DNA of 64,000 nt from Kitasatospora sp. NA04385 (GCF_013364235.1 NZ_CP054919.1:3568700-3632699), one strand, 5' to 3'. Shown: positions 48,642 through 57,505, counted from the first letter of the stretch. Program-made: numbers and translations. The notes: generated by a model from the letters alone, not told the origin.

Positions 48642-50000
48642 ATGACCACCGACACCGAACTCGCCGCCCGCATCGCGGCGCTGATGCCACGCGCCCAGCG
48701 GGACCTGGCCGAGCTGGTCGCCATCCCGTCGGTCGCCGACCCGCGGCAGCAGCCCCCGGAGAAGTGCCGCCAGGCCGCCGAGTGGGTGGCCGCCGCGTTC
48801 GCCGAGGCCGGGCTGCGGGACGTCCGGCTGGCGGAGACCCCGGACGGCAGCCACGCCGTCCTGGGGCACCGCCCGCCGCCGCCCGGTGCGCCGACCGTGC
48901 TGCTGTACTGCCACTACGACGTGCAGCCGCCGCTGGACGACTCGGCCTGGACCACGCCCCCGTTCGAGCTGACCGAGCGGGACGGGCGCTGGTACGGGCG
49001 GGGCACCGCGGACTGCAAGGGCAACGTCGTCATGCACCTCACCGCGCTGCGGGCGCTCGGCGACGACCTGCCGGTGGGGATCAAGCTGGTCGCCGAGGGC
49101 TCGGAGGAGCAGGGCACCGGCGGCCTGGAGGCGTACGTCCCGCAGCACCCCGAGGACCTGCACGCGGACGTGCTGCTGGTCTGCGACACCGGCAACGCGG
49201 CGGTCGGGGTGCCGACCGCGACCACCTCGCTGCGCGGTCTGGCGAACGTCGTGGTGACGGTGCGGACGCTGGAGTCGGACGTGCACTCCGGCATGTTCGG
49301 CGGCCCCGCCCCGGACGCGCTGGCCGCACTGGTCCGGATCCTGGACTCGCTGCGCGACGCCGAGGGCGGCACCCGGATCGACGGGCTGGACGGCGGCGGG
49401 ACGTGGGACGGCGTCGGGTACGACGAGCAGCAGTTCCGCGCGGACGCGGGCGTGCTGGAGGGCGTCGGCCTGACCGGTTCCGGGACGGTCGCGGACCGGC
49501 TGTGGGCGCGCCCGGCGGTGACGGTGCTGGGCATCGACTGCGCGCCGGTGGTCGGCTCGGCGGCGGCGGTCCCGGGCACCGCCCGGGCCCGGGTCAGCCT
49601 GCGGGTGCCGCCCGGCATGGACCCGGGCACCGCGCAGGAGGCGCTGACCGCGCACCTGGTGGCGGCCGCGCCGTGGGGCGCCCGGGTCACGGTGGAGCCG
49701 GAGTCGAAGGGCTCGCCGTTCCGGGCCGCCACCGACGGGCGGGCGTACGCGGCGCTGGACGCGGCCGCGCGGGAGGTCTACGGGAAGCCGCTGTCCTTCC
49801 TCGGGCAGGGCGGGTCGATCCCGCTGTGCAACGTGCTGGCGGCGCAGTACCCGGAGTCGGAGATCATCCTGATGGGCGTGGAGGAGCCGCGCTGTCTGAT
49901 CCACGCGCCGAACGAGAGCGTGGACCCGTCCGAGATCGAGCACATGGCCCGGGTGGAGGCGCTGTTCCTGCGCCACTACGCGGCCGCCGCCCACCGCTGA
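48642..50000 (+). CDS. M20 family dipeptidase
   Basis: A 452-residue zinc peptidase, closest to the carnosinase/PepV-like dipeptidases. Zinc ligands: VLLYCHYDVQPP, RGTADCKGN, AEGSEEQGTGG and VCDTGN; the last metal histidine is probably in CLIHAPNES. The lid domain carries TVRTLESDVHSGMFGG. It starts 16 nt after the anchored-protein gene, with GAAGGGAG upstream. It would cleave dipeptides in the cytosol. Confidence 0.92.
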   Translation: MTTDTELAARIAALMPRAQRDLAELVAIPSVADPRQQPPEKCRQAAEWVAAAFAEAGLRDVRLAETPDGSHAVLGHRPPPPGAPTVLLYCHYDVQPPLDDSAWTTPPFELTERDGRWYGRGTADCKGNVVMHLTALRALGDDLPVGIKLVAEGSEEQGTGGLEAYVPQHPEDLHADVLLVCDTGNAAVGVPTATTSLRGLANVVVTVRTLESDVHSGMFGGPAPDALAALVRILDSLRDAEGGTRIDGLDGGGTWDGVGYDEQQFRADAGVLEGVGLTGSGTVADRLWARPAVTVLGIDCAPVVGSAAAVPGTARARVSLRVPPGMDPGTAQEALTAHLVAAAPWGARVTVEPESKGSPFRAATDGRAYAALDAAAREVYGKPLSFLGQGGSIPLCNVLAAQYPESEIILMGVEEPRCLIHAPNESVDPSEIEHMARVEALFLRHYAAAAHR

Positions 50001-50015
50001 TTCGAGAGGGAGAGC

Positions 50016-51134
50016 ATGCCCGCGCCGTTCACCACCGCAGACTTCCAGGCCCGGATGGCCCGCGCCGCGACCGCCGCCGCGGACGCCGGGCTGGCCGGAC
50101 TGGTCGTCACCCCCGGCCCCGACCTGACCTACCTGACCGGCTACCGGCCGACCGCGACGACCGAGCGGCTGACCGCCCTGGTGCTCGCGGCCGGAGCCGA
50201 ACCGGTGCTGCTGGTACCGAAGTTGGAGCGCCCGGACGCCGAGCAGGCGCCGGGTGCGGAGGCCGTCCGGATGGCCGACTGGACGGACGGGAGCGACCCG
50301 TACGCGGCGCTCGCGCCGAACCTGGACGGCGGCGGCCGGTACGGGATCTCCGACAACGCCTGGGCGATGCACCTGCTCGGGCTGCAGCGGACGCTGCCGG
50401 GCACCTCGTACGCGGCGCTGACGGCGGTGCTGCCGATGCTGCGGGCGGTGAAGGACCACGACGAGCTGGAGCGGCTGGCCGCGGCCGGGGCGGCGGCGGA
50501 CCTGGCGTACGGGGAGATCCTGGGGATGCCCTTCGTCGGGCGGACCGAGAACCAGGTGGCCGCCGACCTGGCCGCGCTGCTGATCAAGCACGGGCACAGC
50601 CAGGTCGACTTCACCGTGGTCGGCTCCGGGCCGAACGGGGCGAACCCGCACCACGAGGCCGGGGACCGGCTGATCCGGCGCGGCGACACCGTGGTGCTGG
50701 ACTTCGGCGGGCTGAAGGACGGCTACGGCTCCGACACCACCCGCACCGTGTTCGTCGGCACCGAGCCGCCCGAGGAGGTGCTCGCCGTCCACGACCTGGT
50801 GCGGCGGGCCCAGCAGGCCGCGTTCGACGCCGTCGCGCCCGGGGTGACCTGCCAGGACATCGACCGGGTCGCCCGGAAGGTGATCACCGACGGCGGGTAC
50901 GGCGAGTACTTCATCCACCGGGTCGGCCACGGCATCGGGCTCACCACCCACGAGCCGCCGTACATGGTGGAGGGCGAGACCCAGCCGCTGGTGCCCGGGA
51001 TGTGCTTCTCGATCGAGCCGGGGGTCTACCTGCCGGGGCGGTTCGGCGTCCGGATCGAGGACATCGTGACCGTCACCGAGGACGGCGGGCTGCGGTTCAA
51101 CGGGACGCCGCACGAGCTGGCCTTCGTGAACTGA
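50016..51134 (+). CDS. M24 family Xaa-Pro peptidase
   Basis: A 372-residue creatinase/aminopeptidase-P-fold enzyme. The N-terminal domain begins MPAPFTTADFQARMARAATA with GLVVTPGPDLTYLTGY. Metal-binding residues are VVLDFGGLKDGYGSDTTRT (two Asp), HRVGHGIGLTTHEPP (His), FSIEPGVYLPGRFGVRIED (two Glu). It lies 15 nt downstream of the dipeptidase. It should remove N-terminal residues before proline, completing a peptide-use operon. Confidence 0.93.
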   Translation: MPAPFTTADFQARMARAATAAADAGLAGLVVTPGPDLTYLTGYRPTATTERLTALVLAAGAEPVLLVPKLERPDAEQAPGAEAVRMADWTDGSDPYAALAPNLDGGGRYGISDNAWAMHLLGLQRTLPGTSYAALTAVLPMLRAVKDHDELERLAAAGAAADLAYGEILGMPFVGRTENQVAADLAALLIKHGHSQVDFTVVGSGPNGANPHHEAGDRLIRRGDTVVLDFGGLKDGYGSDTTRTVFVGTEPPEEVLAVHDLVRRAQQAAFDAVAPGVTCQDIDRVARKVITDGGYGEYFIHRVGHGIGLTTHEPPYMVEGETQPLVPGMCFSIEPGVYLPGRFGVRIEDIVTVTEDGGLRFNGTPHELAFVN

Positions 51135-51150
51135 GCCGGAGGCGGGGCGG

Positions 51151-51180
51151 GGAGGGCCGTCGGCGTTCCGGCGGCCCTCC
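51151..51180. terminator. Terminator between convergent peptidase and LysR genes
   Basis: GGAGGGCCGTCGG pairs with CCGGCGGCCCTCC (one mismatch) around CGTT. Confidence 0.8.
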
Positions 51181-51181
51181 G

Positions 51182-52072
51182 TCACGCCGGGGGCGGCTGG
51201 AGGTGGAAGGCCCGGCGCAGGGCGGAGAGCAGCGCGCGCAGGGCCGGGGGCGGGGCGGGGCGGTTGACCAGGGCGAGCAGGGCCGGGGTGGTGAGGTCGG
51301 CGACCGGGACGGGGACGAGGGCCGGGAACGCGGCGGCCATCGAGCGGCTGAGCACGGCCACGCCGAGGCCGCGGACGGCCAGGTCGGCGATCGCGGCGGC
51401 GGCGCCGGCCTCCAGGGCGATGTGCGGGGTGAGGCCGCGGGCGGCGCAGTCGCGGTCCAGGACGGCGCGCAGGCCGGTGCCGCGCGGCATGCAGACCAGC
51501 GGGTGGGCGAGCAGGTCGGCGAGGGCGGGGGCGGGGAGGTCCAGCAGCGGGTGGCCGGGCGGGACGGCGGCGACCACGGGTTCGCCGACCACCACGTGGG
51601 TGTCCAGGCCGTCCGGGGCGGGGGCGGGGCGGCCGATCAGGGCGAGGTCGAGGGCGCCGGTGCGGACGGCCTCGGTGAGGTGCTCGGAGTCGTCCTCCAG
51701 CAGGGCGAGTTCGACGCCGGGGTGGGCCCGGTGGAAGGCGGCCAGGCCGTCGAACAGCGGGGTGAGGGTGCAGCCGGCGACCATGCCCAGGCGCAGGCTG
51801 CCGCGCACCAGGCCACTCACCTCGCCGACCGCCTGCCCGACCGCGCGGGCGGCGGCCAGCGCCTGCCGGGCGTGCTCCAGGGCGGCCTTGCCCGCGACGG
51901 TGAGCGTCACCGCGCGGGCCGAGCGGTCGAACAGCTCGGCGCCCAACTCGCGCTCCAGCTGCCGGATCTGGGCGCTCACCCCGGACTGGCTGATGTGCAC
52001 CCGCTCGGCGGCGCGGGTGAAGTTGCGCTCCTCGGCGACCGCGACGAAGTACTCCAGCTGCCTCAGCTCCAT
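51182..52072 (-). CDS. LysR family regulator
   Basis: A 296-residue protein with an N-terminal winged helix (MELRQLEYFVAVAEERNFTR, RAAERVHISQSGVSAQIRQLERELGAELF) and the co-inducer domain. The start ATG at 52072 gives the canonical LysR beginning. It is divergent from the small SnoaL/NTF2-like gene at 52168, with 95 nt between; that gene is the probable target. Confidence 0.92.
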   Translation of the reverse strand: MELRQLEYFVAVAEERNFTRAAERVHISQSGVSAQIRQLERELGAELFDRSARAVTLTVAGKAALEHARQALAAARAVGQAVGEVSGLVRGSLRLGMVAGCTLTPLFDGLAAFHRAHPGVELALLEDDSEHLTEAVRTGALDLALIGRPAPAPDGLDTHVVVGEPVVAAVPPGHPLLDLPAPALADLLAHPLVCMPRGTGLRAVLDRDCAARGLTPHIALEAGAAAAIADLAVRGLGVAVLSRSMAAAFPALVPVPVADLTTPALLALVNRPAPPPALRALLSALRRAFHLQPPPA

Positions 52073-52167
52073 GACTCCTGATTCTAGTTCGGAACGCAAC
52101 CAGCTGTTGGACTTCTGAACGGGGCGGGCGGAGGCTGGAGGCACAGAACGACGAGGAGGAGGCCGCG

Positions 52168-52539
52168 GTGAGCGAGTACGAGAAGGCGATGCGCCCGGAG
52201 GACCTGACCCGGCTGTTCGTGGAGCGCTCCAACGCGGGCGACGCCGACGGGGTCGCGGCGCTGTACGAGGAGAACGCGGTGCTGGCCTACCCGCCCGGGC
52301 AGGTGACGGTCGGCCGGGCGGCGATCCGGGAGCTGTGGGCGGAGGTGCTGACCCACCGGCCGCGGTTCACCCCCGAGCCGCCGCTGCCGACGCTGGCCGC
52401 GGACGGCATCGCGCTGACCGCGACCCCGCCGAAGGACGGCGCCGGGGCCCGCGCCCAGGTGGTGCGGCAGCAGCCGGACGGCAGCTGGCTGCGGCTGCTG
52501 GACCAGCCGGAGTTCCAGCGCCCGGACGGGGCGGCCTGA
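52168..52539 (+). CDS. SnoaL/NTF2-like protein
   Basis: A 123-residue cone-fold protein: DLTRLFVERSNAGDADGVAALYEENAVL and IRELWAEVL match YybH/SnoaL-like domains, which include isomerases, hydrolases and proteins without activity. GAGGAGG precedes the GTG. It is divergent from the LysR gene and converges with an alpha/beta hydrolase. Confidence 0.8.
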   Translation: MSEYEKAMRPEDLTRLFVERSNAGDADGVAALYEENAVLAYPPGQVTVGRAAIRELWAEVLTHRPRFTPEPPLPTLAADGIALTATPPKDGAGARAQVVRQQPDGSWLRLLDQPEFQRPDGAA

Positions 52540-52550
52540 CCGGCCGGGGG

Positions 52551-53321
52551 TCAGTCGGCCAGGAAGCGGGCCAGTTCGGCGGTGAAGGCGTCCGGGTTGT
52601 CCAGCATGACGTTGTGCCCGCAGTCCGGGACGGGCACCACCGCCACCCCGGCGGCCAGCAGTTCCGGCCCGCCGGGGTACGGGGCGTCGGAGCTCGGGTG
52701 GAGCAGGAGCCGGGGCACGGTCAGCGCGGCGAGCCGGGCGCGGACGGTCGGGTCGGTGCCGCGGACCAGGTGGACGGCGCTGCGGTGGAGCGCCTCGGGG
52801 CCGGCCAGGCGCAAGGTGGACCACCAGTGCGGGCCGACCAGGTCGCGGATCTCCCGCCAGCCGCCGGCCAGGTACTCGTCCTCGGAGTAGGAGGCGATGC
52901 CGCCCCCGCCGGCCCGGCCGCGCTCGGGGGTGCCCGGGTCCAGACTCGGGTCGACCAGCACCAGCCGGGCCACCAGGTGCGGGTGGCGGTCGGCGAGCAG
53001 GACGGCGATCGCGCCGCCCATGCTGTGGCCGATCACGTCGGCGCCCCGGACACCGGCCGCGGCGAGCAGCGCGGCGACCGCATCGGTGTGCTGCTCCAGG
53101 GTGTAGTCGAAGTCGGTGGGGCGGTCGCTGGTGCCGAAGCCCAGCAGGTCGACCAGCAGCGAGCGGGCGCCGACCAGTTCGGGGCGGGCGACGGTGGCCG
53201 CGTAGTACGGGGCGGCCGCGGCGCCGAGCCCGTGCAGGTAGACGCGGGGGCGGCCCCGGTCGCCGGGGATCTCGGTCCAGCGCATCAGGGCGCCGCTGGG
53301 GGTCACTTCGGCGGTGCGCAC
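52551..53321 (-). CDS. Alpha/beta-fold hydrolase
   Basis: A 256-residue enzyme. Elements: YLHGLGAAAAPYYA (oxyanion), the nucleophile elbow GHSMGGAIAVLLADRHP, LVDPSLDPG and the C-terminal histidine in VPDCGHNVMLDNPDAF. The GTG start at 53321 follows GGGAGG by 6 nt; a longer frame to 53375 would enter the PadR-type operator. It is divergent from the PadR gene, which probably represses it. Substrate unknown. Confidence 0.87.
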   Translation of the reverse strand: MRTAEVTPSGALMRWTEIPGDRGRPRVYLHGLGAAAAPYYAATVARPELVGARSLLVDLLGFGTSDRPTDFDYTLEQHTDAVAALLAAAGVRGADVIGHSMGGAIAVLLADRHPHLVARLVLVDPSLDPGTPERGRAGGGGIASYSEDEYLAGGWREIRDLVGPHWWSTLRLAGPEALHRSAVHLVRGTDPTVRARLAALTVPRLLLHPSSDAPYPGGPELLAAGVAVVPVPDCGHNVMLDNPDAFTAELARFLAD

Positions 53322-53362
53322 GGTTCGTCCTCCCGGGATGACGGTTATTACCTCGCCAGGAC

Positions 53363-53384
53363 TATACATCGGCATCTATGCATA
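53363..53384. promoter_or_regulatory. PadR-type operator candidate
   Basis: TATACAT and ATGCATA arms, one mismatch from perfect, are separated by 8 nt. The ATACAT...ATGTAT pattern is typical for PadR repressors. It lies in the 87-nt divergent promoter between hydrolase and padR genes, and its TATGCATAA can also serve as a -10. Confidence 0.68.
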
Positions 53385-53408
53385 ACGCAGGTGCGGGATG
53401 ATGGTCCG

Positions 53409-53942
53409 GTGCTGGAACTGGCGATCCTCGGCTTCCTCTTCGAACAGCAGCTGCACGGCTACGAGCTGAAGCGGCGGGTGGCCCACCTGACCGGGCACGT
53501 CCGGCCCATCGCGGACGGCACCCTCTACCCCGCGATCAAGCGCCTGGAGCGGGCCGGGTGGCTGGTCCGGCAGACCGAGCCCGGCAGCCGGGCCGCGCCC
53601 CGGCACGTGCTCACCCTCACCGCCGACGGCCGGGCCGAGCTGCTGCGCCGGCTGCGGGACGCCGACGGCACCGAGATCACCGACGAGAACCACTGGTTCA
53701 CCGTGCTCGCCTTCCTGCGCCACCTCGGCGACCCGGACGAGCAGTCCGCCGTGCTGGGGCGGCGGCTGGAGTTCCTGCGGCAGCCCAGCAGCTTCTTCTA
53801 CGACGACGGGCGCCCGCTGGCCGCCGAGGAGCTGGACGACCCGTTCCGGCAGGGCCTGCTGGCGGTGGCCCGCGCCACCAGCCGGGCCGAACTGGACTGG
53901 CTGGAACGGACGTTGGCCGACCTGGCGGGACCCGCGGGCTGA
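53409..53942 (+). CDS. PadR family regulator
   Basis: A 177-residue repressor: VLELAILGFLFEQQLHGYEL followed by TLYPAIKRLERAGWLVRQTE is the PadR winged helix, and the long C-terminal helices mediate dimerisation. GTG 53409 gives the usual family start; GTG 53391 is in frame. No Shine-Dalgarno is seen, so translation may be leaderless. Confidence 0.88.
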   Translation: MLELAILGFLFEQQLHGYELKRRVAHLTGHVRPIADGTLYPAIKRLERAGWLVRQTEPGSRAAPRHVLTLTADGRAELLRRLRDADGTEITDENHWFTVLAFLRHLGDPDEQSAVLGRRLEFLRQPSSFFYDDGRPLAAEELDDPFRQGLLAVARATSRAELDWLERTLADLAGPAG

Positions 53943-54065
53943 CCGGGCCGGCGCGCCGCCGGGCCCGTGCGAAACCGTGACACTTCTCCGGGCTCCCGAC
54001 CGAAACCCGAACGCCCCTTCGAGCGTGTACCTCTTCCGGAAAGACCGGATGGAGGGGGACCCGTC

Positions 54066-55268
54066 GTGCGACGGATTTCGATGGTGGGCGCGGTTCTGGG
54101 CGGGGCGCTGCTGCTGACCGCGTGCGGCGGCGGGGGCGGCGGGGGCGGCGGCGGTTCCGACACGCCGGCCGGGGGGACGGCGAGCGGCCCGGTGCGGGCG
54201 AAGGCGTCCGCGGCGGTGCTGTCGATCGAGCCGGGGGACGGCGCGAAGGACGTGGCCCCGGGCGCGGTCAAGGTCTCGGTGGCGACCGGCAAGCTGACCG
54301 AGGTCAGCGTCACCGACCAGGACGGCAGGCCGGTCGAGGGCGCCATCGCCGCCGACAGCCTCACCTGGGCCCCGGCCCCCGGCGGCCTCGCGGTCGGCTC
54401 GACCTACCGGGTGAGCGCCCGGGCCGCCGACGCCGACGGCGTGGCCGCCACCGCCACCAGCACCTTCACCACGCTCGTCCCGCGGCGGACGGTCAAGGTT
54501 GAGGACAACGTGGTGACCGGCGAGGACTTCGGCGTCGGCATGATCGTCTCGGTGAACTTCGGCGGCGTGAAGGTCACGAACAAGGAGGCCGTCGAACGGG
54601 CCATCACGGTCGAGGCCTCGGACGGCACCCAGGTCAGGGGCCACTGGTTCGACGGCGACACCCGGCTCGACCTGCGCCCCGCCGAGTACTGGAAGCCCGG
54701 CACCACCGTCCAGGTCCACCTGCGCACCAAGAGCGTGGAGCTGGCCCCCGGCGTGTACGGCGCGACCCAGCGCGACGAGCACTTCACCATCGCCCGCTCC
54801 CGGATCAGCGAGGTCGACGCCCGCACCCACCAGATGGTGGTCAAGGAGGACGGCAAGCCGGACCAGACCATCGCGATCGTCGCGGGCACCGACGACAACC
54901 CCTCCTGGAACGGCACCATGGTCATCTCGGCGAAGAGCCGGATGGAGAAGATGACCTCCGAGGGCCAGACCAACCTCAAGGGCCCCGGCTACGAAGCGAT
55001 GGAACCGCACGCGATGCGCCTGACCAGCTCCGGCACCTACCTGCACGGCAACCCGCAGGCCCGCGGCGTGGCCGGCCGCGCCAACATCAGCCACGGCTGC
55101 ATCGGCATGCCCGACACCCCCGAGGGCAGCGACGACTCCGTCGCCGGGCAGGTCTACAACGCCTCGAAGATCGGCGACGTGGTGATCATCCGGAACTCGG
55201 TCAAGAAGGAGCGGCTGGACCCCGCCAACGGCCTCAGCGGCTGGACCCTGCCCTGGTCGCAGTGGTGA
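54066..55268 (+). CDS. L,D-transpeptidase lipoprotein
   Basis: A 400-residue exported cell-wall enzyme. The signal MRRISMVGAVLGGALLLTAC has a lipobox (LTAC, Cys20), then a run of about ten Gly. Two Ig-like domains (VLSIEPGDGAKDVAPGAVKV; VSVNFGGVKVTNKEAVERA) precede the YkuD domain with YLHGNPQARGVAGRANISHG and CIGM, i.e. the catalytic HX-SHGCIG signature. This is the architecture of the actinobacterial LdtMt2-like enzymes that make 3-3 crosslinks. The TGA is the first base triplet of an 11-nt tandem repeat. Confidence 0.94.
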   Translation: MRRISMVGAVLGGALLLTACGGGGGGGGGGSDTPAGGTASGPVRAKASAAVLSIEPGDGAKDVAPGAVKVSVATGKLTEVSVTDQDGRPVEGAIAADSLTWAPAPGGLAVGSTYRVSARAADADGVAATATSTFTTLVPRRTVKVEDNVVTGEDFGVGMIVSVNFGGVKVTNKEAVERAITVEASDGTQVRGHWFDGDTRLDLRPAEYWKPGTTVQVHLRTKSVELAPGVYGATQRDEHFTIARSRISEVDARTHQMVVKEDGKPDQTIAIVAGTDDNPSWNGTMVISAKSRMEKMTSEGQTNLKGPGYEAMEPHAMRLTSSGTYLHGNPQARGVAGRANISHGCIGMPDTPEGSDDSVAGQVYNASKIGDVVIIRNSVKKERLDPANGLSGWTLPWSQW

Positions 55269-55320
55269 CCGCGGGCTGATCGCGGGCTGACCGCGGGCTG
55301 ATCGCGGGCTGACCGCGGCC
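55266..55320. repeat. Five 11-nt repeats each beginning with TGA
   Basis: TGACCGCGGGC and TGATCGCGGGC alternate (55266, 55277, 55288, 55299, 55310). The first TGA is the stop of the L,D-transpeptidase gene. As 11 is not a multiple of 3, the array places stops in all three plus-strand frames. Confidence 0.92.
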
Positions 55321-55334
55321 CGCGGCGGCGGGCC

Positions 55335-56264
55335 TCAGCGGGTGCGGCGGCGGTAGTCGGCCGGGGTGGTGGCCAGGGTGCGGGCGAAGGCCCGGCGCAT
55401 CGCCTCGGCCGAGCCGTACCCGCAGGAGCGGGCGACCTGCTCCACGCCGTCCCGGCTGTCCTCCAGCCGGCGGCGGGCCGCCTCCAGCCGGGCCCCGGCC
55501 ACGTACCGGCCGGGGGTCATGCCGACGTCCGCGGCGAAGACCCGGGCGAATTGGCGCGGCGACAGCGCGGCCCGGCGGGCCAGCGACTCCACCGACAGGT
55601 CCTCCTCCGGGTGCTCGACGATCCAGCGCTGCACCTCGCGCACCGAGTCCCGCTCGGCGAGCTGCGCCGACAGCTGGGCGGAGAACTGGGCCTGGCCGCC
55701 GGGGCGGCGCAGGAACACCACCAGGTTGCGGGCGACCGCCAGCGCGACCTCCCGGCCCAGGTCCTCCTCCACCAGGTGCAGCGCCAGGTCGATGCCCGCG
55801 GTGACGCCCGCCGAGGACAGGAACCGGCCGTCCCGGACGTAGATCGGCTCCGGGTCGACGGTCAGCTCGGGGTGGCGGGCGGCCAGCGTCGCGCAGTGCC
55901 GCCAGTGGGTGGTGACCCGGCGGCCCGCCAGCAGGCCGGCCGCAGCGAGCAGGAAGGTGCCGGTGCACACCGAGACCACCCGCCCGGCGCCGGCCGCGAG
56001 TTCGGCGATCCGGGCGGGCAGTTCGGGCGCGACCTCGCCGCGGGTGCCGACGCCGCCCGGGACGAGCAGGGTGTGCGCGGGGGCGGCCAGGTCGAGGTCG
56101 GTGTCGGGCAGCAGGGTCAGCCCACTGCTGCTGCGCACCGGCCGCCCGCCGGGCGAGGCGGTGGTGACGGGGTGCCCGGCGCCGTGGAACACCTCCAGCG
56201 GGCCGGTGACGTCGAGGCTCTGCACCCCGTCGAACAGGACGATCAGCACGCTGCGGGTCGGCAT
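55335..56264 (-). CDS. GlxA family AraC-type regulator
   Basis: A 309-residue protein: an N-terminal DJ-1/PfpI-like domain (VLIVLFDGVQSLDVTGPLEV, VSVCTGTFLLAAAGLLAGRR with the elbow Cys, THWRHCATLA) and a C-terminal AraC helix-turn-helix pair (LSVESLARRAALSPRQFARVF, GVEQVARSCGYGSAEAMRRAF). The ATG at 56264 (MPTRSVLIVLF) is favoured. A neighbouring target is not obvious. Confidence 0.92.
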   Translation of the reverse strand: MPTRSVLIVLFDGVQSLDVTGPLEVFHGAGHPVTTASPGGRPVRSSSGLTLLPDTDLDLAAPAHTLLVPGGVGTRGEVAPELPARIAELAAGAGRVVSVCTGTFLLAAAGLLAGRRVTTHWRHCATLAARHPELTVDPEPIYVRDGRFLSSAGVTAGIDLALHLVEEDLGREVALAVARNLVVFLRRPGGQAQFSAQLSAQLAERDSVREVQRWIVEHPEEDLSVESLARRAALSPRQFARVFAADVGMTPGRYVAGARLEAARRRLEDSRDGVEQVARSCGYGSAEAMRRAFARTLATTPADYRRRTR

Positions 56265-56325
56265 GCTCCCAGGTTGGCGGAGCTCCCCGGTGGCAGCAAG
56301 GACGCGCACCCCACCTTTCCTGCCA

Positions 56326-56841
56326 TCAGGCGTCGAGCCGCTTGTAGTAGTAGGTGGTGTCGGCGAGCGTGCCGTCCGGGGTGGCGGCGTGGCCGGGGAC
56401 GGTGCCGAACGGCGTCCAGCCGGCCGAGCGGTAGAGGTGCTCGGCGGCGCTGCCGGTCTGGGTGTCGAGCAGCAGCAGGGTGACGCCGCGGGCCCGGGCG
56501 GCGTCCTCGGCGTGCGCCAGCAGGCGGCGGCCCAGGCCCGCGCCGCGGGCGTCGCGGTGCACCAGGAGTTTGGCGACCTCGGCCCGGTGGCGGCCGTTCG
56601 GCTTCTCCTCCCGGACCAGCGAGACGGTGCCCAGCAGGCGCCCGGCCGCGTCCTCGGCCACCCACAGCAGCCGGGTGCCGGCCGCGACGGACGGGCCCAG
56701 CGCGGCCCACCAGGCGGCGGCCTCGGCCGGTCCGGTGCCGGCCAGGAAGCCGACCGAGGCGCCGTCGGCCACCGCGTCCAGCAGCAGTTCGACGAGGGCG
56801 TCCAGGTCTTCGGGAACGGACGGGCGGACGGTCGGGTTCAC
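56326..56841 (-). CDS. GNAT family N-acetyltransferase
   Basis: A 171-residue acetyl-CoA-dependent acyltransferase. The acetyl-CoA loop is VAKLLVHRDARGAGLGRRLL (R-X2-GXG/A), followed by LLLLDTQTGSAAEHLYRSAGW. The GTG start at 56841 overlaps the stop of the XRE-cupin gene (GTGA), so both are made together. The last residues DTTYYYKRL match small-molecule acetyltransferases; substrate unknown. Confidence 0.9.
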   Translation of the reverse strand: MNPTVRPSVPEDLDALVELLLDAVADGASVGFLAGTGPAEAAAWWAALGPSVAAGTRLLWVAEDAAGRLLGTVSLVREEKPNGRHRAEVAKLLVHRDARGAGLGRRLLAHAEDAARARGVTLLLLDTQTGSAAEHLYRSAGWTPFGTVPGHAATPDGTLADTTYYYKRLDA

Positions 56842-57413
56842 GGCAGCACCAGCGCGATCAGGTAGCGGACGGGGTCGGGGCCGGGGCAGTGGAACCCGGA
56901 GGTGCCGTGCAGCCGGTGGCGGAGGCAGTCGCCCGCGGCGAGGCGGTGCACGGCGCCGTCCAGCTCCAGCTCCAGCACGCCGTCCAGCACCCACAGGTGG
57001 TGCTCCAGGCCGGGGACGGGCGGCGCCGCGTAGGAGACGGCCGCGCCGGGCGGCAGGGTGCCCTCGACCAGTTCGGCCCGCAGCCCCGGGTGCGGCGGCG
57101 AGACCGAGCGGCGGGCGAAGCCGGTGGCCGGGTCGTGCCAGCGCGGCTGGTCGGCGGCGCGCAGCAGGCCGGGTGGCTCGGCCTCGACCTCGGCCAGCAG
57201 CCGGGAGGCGGTGCGGCCGTGCGCGGTGCAGAGCCGGCCGAGCTGGGCGGCGGTCGGGCTGAGTTCGGCGCGCTCCAGCCGGGAGAGCGTGGAGCGGCTG
57301 ATGCCGCTGCGGCGGGCGAGTTCGTCCAGCGACCAGCCGCGGTCGGCGCGCAGTGCGGCGAGGCGGGCGGCGAGGCGGCGGCCCTCCTCGTCCGGGGGTT
57401 CGTCCTGTCCCAT
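56838..57413 (-). CDS. XRE-family regulator with cupin domain
   Basis: A 191-residue regulator: helix-turn-helix LAALRADRGWSLDELARRSG followed by ISRSTLSRLERAELSPTAAQL, then a cupin sensor domain (LEHHLWVLDGVLELELDGAV, LAAGDCLRHRLHGTSGFHC). ATG 57413 is chosen; ATG 57443 would place the operator inside the gene. It heads a two-gene unit with the GNAT enzyme and probably represses itself. Confidence 0.88.
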   Translation of the reverse strand: MGQDEPPDEEGRRLAARLAALRADRGWSLDELARRSGISRSTLSRLERAELSPTAAQLGRLCTAHGRTASRLLAEVEAEPPGLLRAADQPRWHDPATGFARRSVSPPHPGLRAELVEGTLPPGAAVSYAAPPVPGLEHHLWVLDGVLELELDGAVHRLAAGDCLRHRLHGTSGFHCPGPDPVRYLIALVLP

Positions 57414-57434
57414 ATCCGGGATGGTATCCCCGAT
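57414..57434. promoter_or_regulatory. Operator candidate of the XRE-cupin/GNAT unit
   Basis: Two ATCC-N-G/CGAT boxes, ATCCGGGAT (57414-57422) and ATCCCCGAT (57426-57434), lie in tandem with a 3-nt spacer directly before the start codon; a third partial box CCGGGA follows at 57435. Confidence 0.58.
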
Positions 57435-57505
57435 CCGGGACACGGCGGCGGCGGGGGTGCCGACCCGCGGTCATCCGTGATGTCAGGAATGGTTACCGTG
57501 GTGGG

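Noticed and set aside
48597..52232. 1211-residue minus-strand open frame
   Set aside because: It spans the antisense of two clear peptidase genes and an alternate frame of the LysR gene; no domain is visible in its translation.
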